From NCBI RefSeq assembly GCF_902167145.1, contig NC_050101.1, forward strand, positions 135,004,990 through 135,068,989: a stretch of DNA of 64,000 nt, written 5' to 3'. A model generated the notes under the pieces. That model was given only the letters and a program-made list of their open reading frames with translations, had not been told where the DNA came from and made no database searches. Below are positions 20,876 to 34,300 of this stretch, in pieces. Position 1 is the stretch's first letter; each line of letters starts with the position of its first letter. The stretch comes from Zea mays (taxonomy: Eukaryota > Streptophyta > Magnoliopsida > Poales > Poaceae). The position numbers were made by a program, and so were the translations under genes.

Positions 20876-23800
20876 GTTTATGCATCCGGGGGCTCAAGTT
20901 GGATACTCGACAGCGGGTGCACAAACCACATGACCGGGGAGAAAAGGATGTTCTCCTCATATGAGAAAAACAAAGAACCCCAACGAGCTATCACATTCGG
21001 GGATGGAAATCAAGGGTTGGTCAAAGGTTTGGGTAAAATTGCTATTTCACCTGACCATTCCATTTCCAATGTTTTTCTTGTTGATTCATTAGATTACAAC
21101 TTGCTTTCTGTTTCCCAATTATGTCAAATGGGCTACAACTGTCTTTTTACTGATATAGGTGTCACTGTCTTTAGAAGAAGTGATGATTCAATAGCATTTA
21201 AGGGTGTGTTAGAGGGTCAGCTATACTTAGTAGATTTTGATAGAGCTGAGCTCGACACATGTTTAATTGCTAAGACTAACATGGGTTGGCTCTGGCACCG
21301 CCGACTAGCCCATGTTGGGATGAAGAATCTTCATAAGCTTCTAAAGGGAGAGCACATTTTAGGACTAACCAATGTTCATTTTGAGAAAGACAGGATTTGT
21401 AGCGCATGCCAAGCAGGGAAGCAAGTCGGCACTCATCATCCACACAAGAACATAATGACGACTGACAGGCCACTGGAGCTCCTACACATGGATCTATTTG
21501 GCCCGATCGCTTACATAAGCATCGGCGGGAGTAAGTACTGTCTAGTTATTGTGGATGATTATTCTCGCTTCACTTGGGTATTCTTTTTACAGGAAAAATC
21601 TCAAACCCAAGAAACTTTAAAAGGATTTCTGAGACGGGCTCAAAATGAGTTCGGCTTAAGGATTAAGAAAATAAGAAGCGACAATGGGACGGAGTTCAAG
21701 AACTCTCAAATTGAAAGCTTCCTTGAGGAGGAGGGCATCAAGCATGAGTTCTCTTCTCCCTACACGCCACAACAAAACGGTGTAGTGGAGAGGAAGAATC
21801 GAACTCTACTGGACATGGCAAGAACCATGCTTGATGAGTACAAGACACCGGACCGGTTTTGGGCCGAAGCGGTCAACACCGCCTGCTACGCCATCAACCG
21901 GTTATATCTTCACCGAATCCTCAAGAAGACATCATATGAACTCCTAACCGGTAAAAAGCCCAACATTTCATATTTTAGAGTTTTTGGTAGCAAATGCTTC
22001 ATTCTTATTAAAAGAGGTAGAAAATCTAAATTTGCTCCTAAAACTGTAGAAGGCTTTTTACTTGGTTATGACTCAAACACAAGGGCATATAGGGTCTTTA
22101 ACAAGTCCACTGGACTAGTTGAAGTCTCATGTGACGTTGTGTTTGATGAAACTAACGGCTCTCAAGTAGAGCAAGTTGATCTTGATGAAGTAGGTGAAGA
22201 ACAGGCTCCATGCATAGCGCTTAGGAACATGTCCATTGGGGATGTGTGTCCTAGGGAATCCGAAGAGCCTCCAAATGCACAAGATCAACCATCCTCCTCC
22301 ACGCAAGCATCTCCACCAACTCAAAATGAGGATGAGGCTCAAGTTGATGAAGGGCAAAATCAAGAAGATGAGCCACCTCAAGATGACGGCAATGATCAAG
22401 GGGGAGATGCAAATGATCAAGAAAAGGAGGATGAGGAAGAACCAAGACCGCCACACCCAAGAGTCCACCAAGCAATCCAACGAGATCACCCCGTCGACAC
22501 CATCCTCGGCGACATTCATAAGGGGGTAACTACTCGATCTCGGGTTGCTCATTTTTGTGAACATTACTCTTTTGTTTCCTCTATTGAGCCACATAGGGTA
22601 GAGGAAGCTCTCCAAGATTCGGATTGGGTGGTGGCGATGCAAGAGGAGCTCAACAATTTCACGAGGAACCAGGTATGGCATTTAGTTCCACGTCCTAACC
22701 AAAATGTTGTAGGAACCAAATGGGTCTTCCGCAACAAGCAAGATGAGCATGGTGTGGTGACAAGGAACAAAGCTCGACTCGTGGCCAAAGGGTATTCACA
22801 AGTCGAAGGTTTGGATTTTGGTGAAACCTATGCACCCGTAGCTAGGCTTGAGTCAATTCGCATATTATTGGCCTATGCTACTTACCATGGCTTTAAGCTC
22901 TATCAAATGGACGTAAAAAGTGCCTTCCTCAATGGACCGATCAAGGAAGAGGTCTATGTTGAGCAACCTCCCGGCTTTGAAGACAGTGAGTATCCTAATC
23001 ATGTCTATAGGCTCTCTAAGGCGCTTTATGGGCTCAAGCAAGCCCCAAGAGCATGGTATGAATGCCTAAGAGATTTCCTTATTGCTAATGGCTTCAAAGT
23101 TGGCAAGGCCGATCCTACACTCTTTACTAAAACTCTTGAAAATGACTTGTTTGTATGCCAAATTTATGTTGATGATATTATATTTGGGTCTACTAACGAG
23201 TCTACATGTGAAGAGTTTAGTAGGATCATGACACAGAAATTCGAGATGTCGATGATGGGGGAGTTGAAGTATTTTCTAGGATTCCAAGTCAAGCAACTCC
23301 GAGAGGGCACCTTCCTTAGCCAAACGAAGTACACTCAAGACATTCTTGCTAAATTTGGGATGAAGGATGCCAAACCCATCAAGACACCCATGGGAACTAA
23401 TGGGCATCTCGACCTCGACACGGGAGGTAAGTCCGTGGATCAAAAGGTATACCGGTCGATGATTGGTTCTTTGCTTTATTTATGTGCATCTCGACCGGAC
23501 ATTATGCTTTCCGTTTGCATGTGTGCAAGATTCCAATCCGACCCTAAGGAATCACACCTTACGGCCGTAAAACGAATCTTGAGATATTTGGCTTACACAC
23601 CTAAGTTTGGGCTTTGGTACCCTAGGGGATCCACATTTGATTTAATTGGTTATTCGGATGCCGATTGGGCGGGGTGCAAAATCAATAGGAAGAGCACATC
23701 GGGGACTTGCCAGTTCTTGGGAAGATCCTTGGTGTCTTGGGCTTCAAAGAAGCAAAATTCGGTCGCTCTTTCCACCGCCGAAGCCGAATACATTGCCGCA

Positions 23801-24121
23801 GGACATTGTTGCGCGCAATTGCTTTGGATGAGGCAAACCCTGCGGGACTACGGTTACAAATTAACCAAAGTCCCTTTGCTATGTGATAATGAGAGTGCAA
23901 TCAAAATGGCCGACAATCCCGTCGAGCATAGCCGCACTAAGCACATAGCCATTCGGTATCATTTTCTTAGGGATCACCAACAAAAGGGGGATATCGAGAT
24001 TTCTTACATTAATACTAAAGATCAATTAGCCGATATCTTTACCAAGCCACTTGATGAACAATCTTTTACCAGACTTAGGCATGAGCTCAATATTCTTGAT
24101 TCTAGAAATTTCTTTTGCTAA
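20876..24121 (+). CDS. Pol polyprotein of Copia element B (protease, integrase, RT, RNase H)
   Basis: Replicates the element RNA into DNA and integrates it. The open frame runs from 20876, just after an in-frame TAG, for 1081 residues; its first ATG is at 20930. Domains in order: aspartic protease ([11 protein letters not shown]), integrase zinc-binding region ([18 protein letters not shown]) and catalytic core ([27 protein letters not shown]), reverse transcriptase ([19 protein letters not shown]), RNase H ([32 protein letters not shown]) and the terminal ADIFTKPL motif. No lesion was seen. How it is expressed from the gag messenger is unclear because both a gag stop and a pol-frame stop lie between them. 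Confidence 0.92.
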   Translation, partial: VYASGGSSWILDSGCTNHMTGEKRMFSSYEKNKEPQRAITFGDGNQGLVKGLGKIAISPDHSISNVFLVDSLDYNLLSVSQLCQMGYNCLFTDIGVTVFRRSDDSIAFKGVLEGQLYLVDFDRAELDTCLIAKTNMGWLWHRRLAHVGMKNLHKLLKGEHILGLTNVHFEKDRICSACQAGKQVGTHHPHKNIMTTDRPLELLHMDLFGPIAYISIGGSKYCLVIVDDYSRFTWVFFLQEKSQTQETLKGFLRRAQNEFGLRIKKIRSDNGTEFKNSQIESFLEEEGIKHEFSSPYTPQQNGVVERKNRTLLDMARTMLDEYKTPDRFWAEAVNTACYAINRLYLHRILKKTSYELLTGKKPNISYFRVFGSKCFILIKRGRKSKFAPKTVEGFLLGYDSNTRAYRVFNKSTGLVEVSCDVVFDETNGSQVEQVDLDEVGEEQAPCIALRNMSIGDVCPRESEEPPNAQDQPSSSTQASPPTQNEDEAQVDEGQNQEDEPPQDDGNDQGGDANDQEKEDEEEPRPPHPRVHQAIQRDHPVDTILGDIHKGVTTRSRVAHFCEHYSFVSSIEPHRVEEALQDSDWVVAMQEELNNFTRNQVWHLVPRPNQNVVGTKWVFRNKQDEHGVVTRNKARLVAKGYSQVEGLDFGETYAPVARLESIRILLAYATYHGFKLYQMDVKSAFLNGPIKEEVYVEQPPGFEDSEYPNHVYRLSKALYGLKQAPRAWYECLRDFLIANGFKVGKADPTLFTKTLENDLFVCQIYVDDIIFGSTNESTCEEFSRIMTQKFEMSMMGELKYFLGFQVKQLREGTFLSQTKYTQDILAKFGMKDAKPIKTPMGTNGHLDLDTGGKSVDQKVYRSMIGSLLYLCASRPDIMLSVCMCARFQSDPKESHLTAVKRILRYLAYTPKFGLWYPRGSTFDLIGYSDADWAGCKINRKSTSGTCQFLGRSLVSWASKKQNSVALSTAEAEYIAAGHCCAQLLWMRQTLRDYGYKLTKVPLLCDNESAIKMADNPVEHSRTKHIAIRYHFLRDHQQKGDIEISYINTKDQLADIFTKPLDEQSFTRLRHELNILDSRNFFC

Positions 24122-25002
24122 GCTTGCACACATAGCTCCTTTGAATACCTTTAATCATATCTCCTTTATATGCTATGACTAATGAGCTTTCAAGTTTATT
24201 TCAAACCAAGTCATAGGTATATTGAAAGGGAATTGGAGTCTTCGGCGAAGACAAAGGCTTCCACTCCGTAACTCATACTTCGCCATCACTCCGAGCAACT
24301 CTCTCTTCTTCAGGGGAGAAATGAGCATCAAGGAAAAGGACTTCATCCTTGGGGGAGAGAGTAAAAGCTCAAACGCAAAAGGACTTCGTCTTTGGTATAA
24401 TCTTAACTCACTTATTTATGACCAAAGGGGAAGATTGCACTTAAAGGGCTCTAATGATTCCGTTTTTGGCGATTCATGCCAAAAAGGGGGAGAAATGAGC
24501 CCAAAGCAAAAGGACCGCACCACCACCACCAATTTCAAAAACTTAGTGCTTTCCAAAAGTCTTTTATCATTTGGTATCCTATTATGTTCAAAAGGGGGAG
24601 AAAGTAGTATTTCAAAAATGGTATATCAAAACCCTCTTGAACACTAAGAGGTGGATCTCTTTTAGGGGGAGTTTTGTTTAGTCAAAGGAAAAGCATTTGA
24701 AACAGGGGGAGGAAATTTCAAATCTTGAAAATGCTTTTGCAAACTCTTATTTATTTACCTTGACTATTTGCAAAAGATCTATGAAATGGATTTACAAAAA
24801 GGTTTTGCAAAAACAAAACAAGTGGTGCAAACGTAGTCCAAAATGTTATATAAGAAAGAAACATTCCTTGCATATCTTGTAAGTAGTTATATTGGCTAAA
24901 TTCCAAGCAACCTTTGCACTTATTTTATGCAAACTAGTTCAATTATGCACTTCTATATTTGCTTTGGTTTGTGTTGGCATCAATCACCAAAAAGGGGGAG
25001 AT
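24122..25002 (+). other. 3' spacer of element B with polypurine tract
   Basis: Non-coding spacer between pol and the 3' LTR. It has many GGGGGAG runs; the last, AAAAAGGGGGAGAT, abuts the LTR as the polypurine tract. At 24223 a phrase resembling the LTR start (TGAAAGGGAATTGGAGTC) occurs inside the spacer, followed by the small inverted repeat GTCTTCGGCGAAGAC. No envelope-like gene is visible. Confidence 0.75.
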
Positions 25003-26339
25003 TGAAAGGGAATTAGGCTTACACCTTGTTCCTATATAATTTTGGTGGTTGAATTGCCCAACACAAATCTTTGGACTAACTAGTTTGTTCTAGTGTATAA
25101 GTTATACAGGTGTCAAAGGTTCACAACATAGCCAATAAAATGACCAAGTGTTGGGTTCAACAAAAGGGCAAAGAGCCAACAGTAGGCCCTCTGGTCTGGG
25201 CGCACCGGACTGTCCGGTGTGCCACCGGACAGTGTCCGGTGCACCACCGGACAGTGACCGGTGCACCAGGGGACTCCAGCTCGAACTCGCCACCTTCGGG
25301 AATTTCCAGGGGCTCTCGCGCTATAATTCACCGGACTGTCCGGTGTACACCGGACAGTGTCCGGTGCGCCATGGAGAAGCGGCCTCAGGAACTCTTCATC
25401 TTCGGGAAAAGCCAACGGCTCGTCCGCTATAATTCACCGGACATGTCCGGTGTGCACCGGACTGTCCGGTGTGACTCCAGCACAACGGCTATTCCGCGCC
25501 AACGGCTACCTGCAGGGGCATTAAATGCGCCGCAGCGCGCGCAGACGTCAGGTTTGCCCATACTGGCGCACCGGACAATGAACAGGAGCTGTCCGGTGCG
25601 CCACCGGACATCAAGGGTGGCCCACAAGTCAGAACTCCAACGGTCAGATTCCAACGGCACTGATGACGTGGCAGGGGCACCGGACATGTCCGGTGTGCAC
25701 CGGACTGTCCGGTGCGCCATCGAGCAGACTGGCTCCCCAACGGCCACATTTGGTGGTTGGGGCTATAAATACCCCAACCACCCCACATTCATTGCCATCC
25801 AAGTTTTCCACTTCTCAACCACTTACAAGAGCTAGGCATTCAATTCTAGACACATTCAAAGAGATCAAATCCTCTCCAATTCCACACAAAACCCTAGTGA
25901 CTAGAGAGAGTGATTTGCCGTGTTCTTTTGAGCTCTTGCGCTTGGATCGCATTCTTTCTTTCTCTTTCGCTCTTGTGATCAACACTCAATTGTAACCAAG
26001 GCAAGAGGCACCGATTGTGTGGTGGCCCTTGCGGGGAAGTTTTGTTCCCGGTTGATTGAGAGGAAGGAAAGCTCACTCGGTCCGAGGGACCGTTTGAGAG
26101 AGGGAAGGGTTGAAAGAGACCCGGCCTTTGTGGCCTCCTCAACGGGGAGTAGGTTTGCAAGAACCGAACCTCGGTAAAACAAATCCACGTGTCACTCTCC
26201 TTATTTGCTTGCGATTTGTTTTGCGCCCTCTCTCGCGGATTCATTTATTATTACTAACGCTAATCCCGGCTTGTAGTTGTGATTATTTTTTGTAAATTTC
26301 AGTTTCGCCCTATTCACCCCCCCCTCTAGGCGACTATCA
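25003..26339 (+). repeat. 3' LTR of Copia element B
   Basis: A copy of 16796-18132, offset by 8207 bases with no difference noticed. TATA box at about 25763-25771. Confidence 0.93.
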
Positions 26340-26344
26340 GCTGC

Positions 26345-27266
26345 CAACATCGCCGTCACCAAAGGACACCTCTTCCCCAACGTCGACCACAAGTGTCTCA
26401 TGGCAAAGGACGGCAAAAGAAAGAAGGTAAAATCCAAATCCTCCACTAAATATGCAACCTCTAGTGATGAGGATAATTCTAGTGATGAGGAGGATAATTT
26501 GCGCACTTTTTGCCAACCTAAACATGCAACAAAAAGAGAAGTTGAATGAATTAATTAGCGCTATTCATGAGAAGGATGAACTCTTGGACACCCAAGAGGA
26601 CTTCCTAATTAAGGAAAATAAGAAGCATGTTAAGGTTAAGAATGCTTATGCTCTAGAAGTAGAAAAATGTGAAAAATTATCTAGTGAGCTAAGCACTTGC
26701 CATGATATCATTGCCAACCTTAGAAATGAAAATGCTAGATTAATTGCTAAGGTTGATTCAAATGTATGTGATGATTCAATTTCCAATCTTAAAGATGATA
26801 ATGCTAGTTTGCTTGCTAAGATTGAAAAATTAAATGATTCCCTTGCTAGCCTTAGGATTGAAAATGAAAAATTGGTTGCTAAGGCTAAAGACTTAGATGT
26901 TTGCAATGCTTCCATTTCCAATCTTAGAAGTGAAAATGACAAATTGCATGCTAAGATTGTTGAATCAAATTCTTGCAAACCCTCTACATCTACCGTTGAG
27001 CATGTTTCTATTTGCACTAGATGTAGAGACATTAATGTTGATGCTATTCATGATCACCTAGCTTTAATTAAAAAACAAAATGATCACATAGCTCAACTTA
27101 ACGCTAAAATTAATGAGCATGACTTAGAAAATGAAAATTTTAAATTTGCTAGAAGCATGCTCTATAGTGGGAGACGCCCTGGCATCAAGGATGGCATTGG
27201 CTTCCAAAAGGGAGACAATGTCAAACTTAATGCCCCGCCTAAAAGATTGTCTAACTTTGTTAAGGG
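26345..27266 (+). pseudogene. gag of element A, second segment
   Basis: Continues A's gag from the acidic stretch (AANIAVTKG-type text) through the coiled coil (MQQKEKLNELISAIHEKDEL) to FVKG, where D inserted at AAGGG. A one-base loss near 26508 (CACTTTTTGCC) breaks the frame. Confidence 0.82.
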
Positions 27267-28553
27267 TGAAAGGGAATTAGGCTTACACCTAGTTCCTAAA
27301 TAATTTTGGTGGTTGAATTGCCCAACACAAATAATTGGACTAACTAGTTTGCTCTAGTGTATAAGTTATACAGGTGCCAAAGGTTCACACTTAGCCAATA
27401 AAAAGACCAAGTATTGGGTTCAACCAAAGAGCAAAGGGACAACCGAAGGCACCTCTGGTCTGGCGCAGCGGACTGTCCGGTGTGCCACCGGACATGTCCG
27501 GTGCACCAGAGGACTCCAACTCCGAACTGCTCACCTTCGGGAATTTCCAAAGGCAACTCCGCTATAATTCACCGGACTGTCCGGTGTACACCGGACATGT
27601 CCGGTGCTCCAAGGAAGAGCGGCCTCCGGAACTCGCCAGCCTCGGGTTTTCACTTCAGCTGCTCCGCTAAAATTCACCGGACTGTCCGGTGTAACGGCGG
27701 GGCAACGGCTATTTCGGCGCTAACGGCTACCTGCGACGCATTAAATGCGCGCGCTGCGCGCACAGAGGTCAGGCACGCCCATGCTGGCGCACCGGACAAT
27801 CTACAGTGCATGTCCGGTGCGCCACCGGACATCCAGGCGGGCCCAGAAGTCAGAGCTCCAACGGTCGACCCCAACGGCTTTTGGTGACGTGGCTGTCGCA
27901 CCGGACATGTCCGGTGTGCACCGGACTGTTCGGTGCGCCATCGAACAGACAGCCTCACCAAACGGCTAGTTTGGTGGTTGGGGCTATAAATACCCCAACC
28001 ACCCCACCATTCATTGCATCCAAGTTTCCAGCTTCCAACCACTATACAAGAGCTAGCATTCATTGCAAAGCACACCAAAAGAGATCAAATCTTCTCCCAA
28101 CTCCACACAAAGCATTAGTGACTAGAGAGAGTGATTTGTAGTGTTCATTTGAGCTCTTGCGCTTGGATCACTTCTTTTCTTTCGCATTCTTTCTTGTGAT
28201 CAAACACTCACTTGTAATTAAGGCAAGAGACACCAATTGTGTGGCGGTCCTTGCGGGAAGTTTGATTCCCAAGTAATTTGAGAAGAGAAGCTCACTCGGT
28301 CCGAGGGACCGTTTGAGAGAGGGAAGGGTTGAAAGAGACCCGGCCTTTGTGGCCTCCTCAACGGGGAGTAGGTTTGCGAGAACCGAACCTCGGTAAAACA
28401 AATCTGTGTGTCTCACTTTTTGTTTGCTTGAGATTTGTTTTACACCCTCTCGCGGACTCGGTTTTATTTCTAACGCTAACCCGGCTTGTAGTTGTGTTTA
28501 TATTTGTAAATTTCAGTTTTGCCCTATTCACCCCCCCCTCTAGGCGACTATCA
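27267..28553 (+). repeat. 5' LTR of Copia element D
   Basis: Starts TGAAAGGGAATTAGG and ends GCGACTATCA. TATA box CTATAAATA at 27984-27992 lies within the inverted GGTTGGGG/CCCCAACC arms. ACCGGACATGTCCGGT palindromes lie upstream. Confidence 0.92.
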
Positions 28554-28598
28554 ATTGGTATCAGAGCCTGGTGCTTCATTAGAGCCTAACCGCTCGAA

Positions 28599-31291
28599 GT
28601 GATGTCGGGAGATCACGCCAAGAAGGAGATGGAGACCGGCGAAAAGCCCACTACAAGCCACAGGAGCACTTCATCGGAAGAGTCCCGCACCAAGAGGAAG
28701 GAGAAGAAGAAGAGCTCCTCCAACAAAGGGAAGGAGAAGAAATCTTCTTCTCACCACAAAGAGAATAAGGAGAGATCTTCCTCTCACAAGCCGCATCGGT
28801 GTGGGGACAAGCACAAGAGGATGAGGAAAGTGGTCTACTACGAGACCGACACTTCATCAACATCGACCTCCGGCTCCGATGCGCCCTCCGTAACTTCTAA
28901 ACGCCAAGAGCGTAAGAAGTTTAGTAAGATCCCCTTACACTATCCTCGTACATCTAGACATACTCCATTGCTTTCCGTTCCATTAGGCAAACCGCCAACC
29001 TTTGACGGTGAAGATTATGCTAGGTGGAGTGATTTAATGGAATTTCATCTAACCTCACTCCACAAAAGTATATGGAATGTTGTTGAGTTTGGAGCACAGG
29101 TACCATCCGTAGGGGATGAGGATTATGATGAGGATGAGGTGGCCCAAATCGAGCACTTCAACTCTCAAGCAACAACAATACTCCTCGCCTCTCTAAGTAG
29201 AGAGGAGTATAACAAAGTGCAAGGGTTGAAGAGCGCCAAGGAGGTTTGGGATGTGCTCAAAACCGCACACGAAGGAGATGAGCTCACAAAGATCACCAAG
29301 CGGGAGACAATTGAGGGGGAGCTCGGTCGGTTCCGGCTTCGCAAAGGGGAGGAGCCACAAAACATGTACAACCGACTCAAGACCTTGGTGAATCAAGTGC
29401 GCAACCTCGGGAGCAAAAAGTGGGATGACCACGAGGTAGTTAAGGTTATTCTAAGATCTCTTATTTTCCTTAACCCTACTCAAGTTCAATTAATCCGTGG
29501 CAACCCAAGATATACACTAATGACCCCCGAGGAAGTAATCGGGAATTTTGTAAGTTTTGAGTGCATGATCGAAGGCTCAAGGAAGATCAACGAGCTTGAT
29601 GATCCCTCCACATCCGAAGCTCAACCCGTCGCATTTAAGGCGACGGAGGAAAAGAAGGAGTCTACACCAAGTAGACAACCAATCGACGCCTCCAAGCTCG
29701 ACAATGAGGAAATGGCGCTCGTCATCAAAAGCTTCCGCCAAATCCTCAAGCAAAGGAGGGGGAAAGACTACAAGTCCCGCTCCAAGAAGGTTTGCTACAA
29801 GTGTGGTAAGCCCGGTCACTTTATAGCTAAATGTCCATTATCAAGTGATAGTGACAGGGGCGACGACAAGAAGGGGAGAAGAAAGGAGAAGAAGAGGTAC
29901 TACAAGAAGAAGGGCGGCGATGCTCATGTTTGTCGGGAGTGGGACTCCGACGAAAGCTCTAGCGACTCCTCCGACGACGAGGACGCCGCCAACATCGCCG
30001 TCACCAAAGGACTTCTCTTCCCAAACGTCGGCCACAAGTGCCTCATGGCAAAGGACGGCAAAAAGAAGGTTAAATCTAAACCCTCCACTAGATATGAATC
30101 CTCTAGTGATGAAAATGCTAGTGATGAGGAGGATAACTTGTGCACTCTGTTTGCTAACTTAAACATGCAACAAAAGGAGAAATTAAATGAGCTAATTAGT
30201 GCCATCCATGAGAAGGATGATCTCTTGGACTCCCAAGAGGACTTCCTAATCAAGGAAAATAAAAAGCATGTTAAGGTTAAAAATGCTTATGCTCTAGAAA
30301 TTGAGAAATGTGAAAAACTATCTAGTGAGCTAAGCACTTGCCATGAGACTATAGACAACCTTAAAAACGAGAATTCTAATTTATTAGCTAAGGTTGATTC
30401 TCATGTTTGTAATGTTTCAATTACCAATTCTAGAAATAATAATGATGATTTACTTGCTAGGATTGAAGAATTGAACATTTCTCTTGCTAGCCTTAGGATT
30501 GAAAATGAAACATTGCTTGCTAAGGCTGAAGATTTTGATGTTTGCAATGCTACTATTTCCGATCTTAGAACTAAGAATGATATGCTACATGATAAGGTTG
30601 TAGAATTAAAATCTTGCAAACCCTCTACATCTACTATTGAGCACACTTCTATTTGTACTAGATGTAGAGATGTTGATATTAATGCTATTCATGATCACAT
30701 GTCTTTAATTAAACAACAAAATGATCATATAGCAAAATTAGATGCTAAAATTGCCGAGCATAACTTAGAAAATGAAAATTTTAAATTTGCTAGAAGTATG
30801 CTCTATAGTGGGAGACGCCCTGGCATCAAGGATGGCATTGGCTTCCAAAGGGAGACAATGTCAAACTTAATGCCCCTCCTAAAAGATTGTCTAACTTTGT
30901 TAAGGGCAAGGCTCCCATGCCTCAGGATAACGAAGGTTACATTTTATACCCTGCCGGTTATCCTGAGGACAAAATTAGGAGAATTCATTCTAGGAAGTCT
31001 CACTCTGGCCCTAACCATGCTTTTATGTATAAGGGTGAGACATCTAGCTCTAGGCAACCAACCCGTGCTAAGTTGCCTAAGAAGAAAACTCCTAGTGCAT
31101 CAAATGAACATAGCCTTTCATTTAAAACTTTTGATGCATCTTATGTATTGACTAATAAATCCGGCAAAGTAGTTGCCAAATATGTTGGGGGCAAGCACAA
31201 GGGGTCAAAAACTTGTGTTTGGGTACCCAAAGTTCTTGTGTCTAATGCCAAAGGACCCAAAACCATTTGGGTACCTAAAGTCAAGAACTAA
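28599..31291 (+). pseudogene. gag of Copia element D (one frameshift)
   Basis: Same layout as B: basic N-terminus, gag core, knuckle CYKCGKPGHFIAKC, acidic stretch and coiled coil. A one-base deletion in a G run near 30849 (CCAAAGGGAG against CCAAAGGGGAG in B) shifts the frame, and the true frame resumes to TAA at 31289-31291. About 750 residues before the shift are intact. Confidence 0.85.
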
Positions 31292-31304
31292 AATTGTTTT
31301 GTAG

Positions 31305-34300
31305 GTTTATGCATCCGGGGGCTCAAGTTGGATACTCGACAGCGGATGCACAAACCATATGACAGGGGAGAAGAAGATGTTCTCCTCCTACGAGAAAAAC
31401 AGGGATCCCCAATGAGCTATCACATTCGGGATGGAAACCAAGGTTTGGTCAAAGGATTGGGTAAAATTGCTATATCTCCTGACCATTCTATTTCCAATGT
31501 TTTTCTTGTAGATTCTTTAGATTACAATTTGCTTTCTGTATCTCAATTATGTCAAATGGGCTACAACTGTCTCTTTACTAATGTAGGTGTCACTGTCTTT
31601 AGAAGAAGTGATGATTCAATAGCATTTAAGGGTGTGTTAGAGGGTCAGCTATACTTGGTAGACTTTGATAGAGCTGAACTAGACACATGCTTAATTGCTA
31701 AGACTAACATGGGTTGGCTCTGGCATCGCCGACTAGCCCACGTTGGGATGAAGAATCTTCATAAGCTTCTAAAGGGAGAGCACATTTTAGGACTAACAAA
31801 TGTTCATTTTGAGAAAGACAGGATTTGTAGCGCATGCCAAGCAGGAAAGCAAGTTGGCACTCATCATCCACACAAGAACATCATGTCAAGTGACAGGCCA
31901 CTGGAGCTCCTACACATGGATCTATTCGGTCCGATCGCTTACATAAGCATCGGCGGGAGTAAGTACTGTCTAGTTATTGTGGATGATTATTCTCGCTTCA
32001 CTTGGGTGTTCTTCTTGCAGGAAAAATCTCATACCCAAGAGACCTTAAAGGGATTCTTGAGACGTGCTCAAAATGAGTTCGACTTAAGGATCAAGAAAAT
32101 TAGAAGCGACAATGGGACGGAGTTCAAGAACTCTCAAATTGAAAGCTTCCTTGAGGAGGAGGGCATCAAGCATGAGTTCTCCTCTCCCTACACTCCACAA
32201 CAAAATGGTGTAGTGGAGAGGAAGAATCGAACTCTATTGGACATGGCAAGAACCATGCTTGATGAGTACAAGACACCGGATCGGTTTTGGGCCGAGGCAG
32301 TCCACACCGCCTGCTACGCCATCAACCGGTTATATCTACACCAAATCCTCAAGAAGACATCATACGAACTCCTAACCGGTAAAAAGCCCAACATTTCATA
32401 TTTTAGAGTCTTTGGTAGCAAATGCTTTATTCTTGCTAAAAGAGGTAGAAAATCTAAATTTGCTCCTAAGACTGTAGAAGGCTTTTTACTAGGATATGAT
32501 TCAAACACAAGGGCATATAGAGTCTTTAACAAGTCCTCTGGACAAGTTGAAGTTTCTTGTGACGTTGTGTTTGATGAGACTAACGGCTCTCAAGTAGAGC
32601 AAGTTGATCTTGATGAGATAGGTATTGAAGAGGCTCCGTGCATAGCGCTAAGGAACATGTCCATTGGGGATGTGTGTCCTAAGGAATCCGAAGAGCCTCC
32701 AAATGCACAAGATCAACCATCCTCCTCCACGCAAGCATCTCCACCAACTCAAAATGAGGATGAAGATCAAGTTGATGAAGTAGAAGATCAAGCAAATGAG
32801 CCACCTCAAGATGACGACAATGATCAAGGGGGAGATGCAAATGATCAAGACAAGGAGGATGAAGAGCAAAGGCCGCCACACCCAAGAGTCCACCAAGCAA
32901 TCCAACGAGATCACCCCGTCGATACCATCCTCGGCGACATTCATAAGGGGGTAACCACTAGATCTCGTGTTGCACATTTTTGTGAGCATTACTCTTTTGT
33001 TTCCTCTATTGAGCCACACAGGGTAGAGGAAGCACTCCAAGATTCGGATTGGGTGGTGGCAATGCAAGAGGAGCTCAACAACTTCACTAGAAATGAGGTA
33101 TGGCATTTAGTTCCACGTCCTAATCAAAATGTTGTAGGAACCAAATGGGTTTTCCGCAACAAGCAAGATGAGCATGGTGTGGTGACAAGGAACAAAGCTC
33201 GACTTGTGGCCAAGGGATACTCCCAAGTCGAAGGTTTGGATTTCGGTGAAACCTATGCACCCGTAGCTAGGCTTGAGTCAATTCGCATATTATTGGCCTA
33301 TGCTACTTACCATGGCTTTAAGCTTTATCAAATGGACGTGAAAAGTGCCTTCCTCAACGGACCGATCAAGGAAGAGGTCTATGTTGAGCAACCTCCTGGC
33401 TTTGAAGACAGTGAGTACCCTAACCATGTCCATAAGCTCTCTAAGGCGCTTTATGGGCTCAAGCAAGCCCCAAGAGCATGGTATGAATGCCTTAGAGATT
33501 TCCTTATTGCTAATGGCTTCAAAGTCGGAAAGGCCGATCCTACTTTATTCACTAAAACTCTTGAAAATGACTTGTTTGTATGCCAAATTTATGTTGATGA
33601 TATCATATTTGGGTCTACTAACGAGTCTACATGTGAAGAATTTAGTAGGATCATGACACAAAAGTTCGAGATGTCTATGATGGGAGAGTTGAAGTACTTC
33701 TTAGGATTTCAAGTGAAGCAACTCCAAGAGGGCACCTTCCTAAGCCAAACGAAGTATACTCAAGATATTCTAAGCAAGTTTGGAATGAAGGATGCCAAGC
33801 CCATCAAGACACCCATGGGAACCCATGGGCATCTCGACCTCGACACGGGAGGTAAGTCCGTGGATCAAAAGGTATACCGGTCGATGATAGGTTCTTTACT
33901 CTATTTATGTGCATCTCGACCGGATATTATGCTTTCCGTATGCATGTGTGCAAGATTCCAAGCCGACCCTAAGGAAGCTCACCTTACGGCCGTAAAACGA
34001 ATCTTGAGATATTTGGCTTATACTCCTAAGTTTGGGCTTTGGTACCCTCGGGGATCCACATTTAATTTGATTGGTTATTCGGATGCCGATTGGGCGGAGT
34101 GCAAAATCAATAGGAAGAGCACATCGGGGACTTGTCAGTTCTTGGGAAGATCCTTGGTGTCTTGGGCTTCAAAGAAGCAAAATTCGGTCGCTCTTTCCAC
34201 CGCCGAAGCCGAGTACATTGCCGCAGGCCATTGTTGCGCGCAATTGCTTTGGATGAGGCAAACCCTGCGGGACTACGGTTACAAATTAACCAAAGTCCCT

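Larger units (their letters stand above)
16796..26339 (+). mobile_element. Copia element B (Opie-like), structurally complete and young
   Basis: TSD GCTGC is at 16791-16795 and 26340-26344. The two LTRs are each 1337 bases, and I found no difference between them on reading. Gag (18178-20862) and pol (20876-24121) are uninterrupted; initiator-Met primer site and polypurine tract are present. It is the youngest insertion in the stack and the best candidate for a recently active copy. Orientation is the same as its host A. Confidence 0.93.

Noticed and set aside
20939..21473. Many shadow frames antisense to gag and pol of the Copia elements
   Set aside because: They overlap confident coding frames and carry no independent motif.
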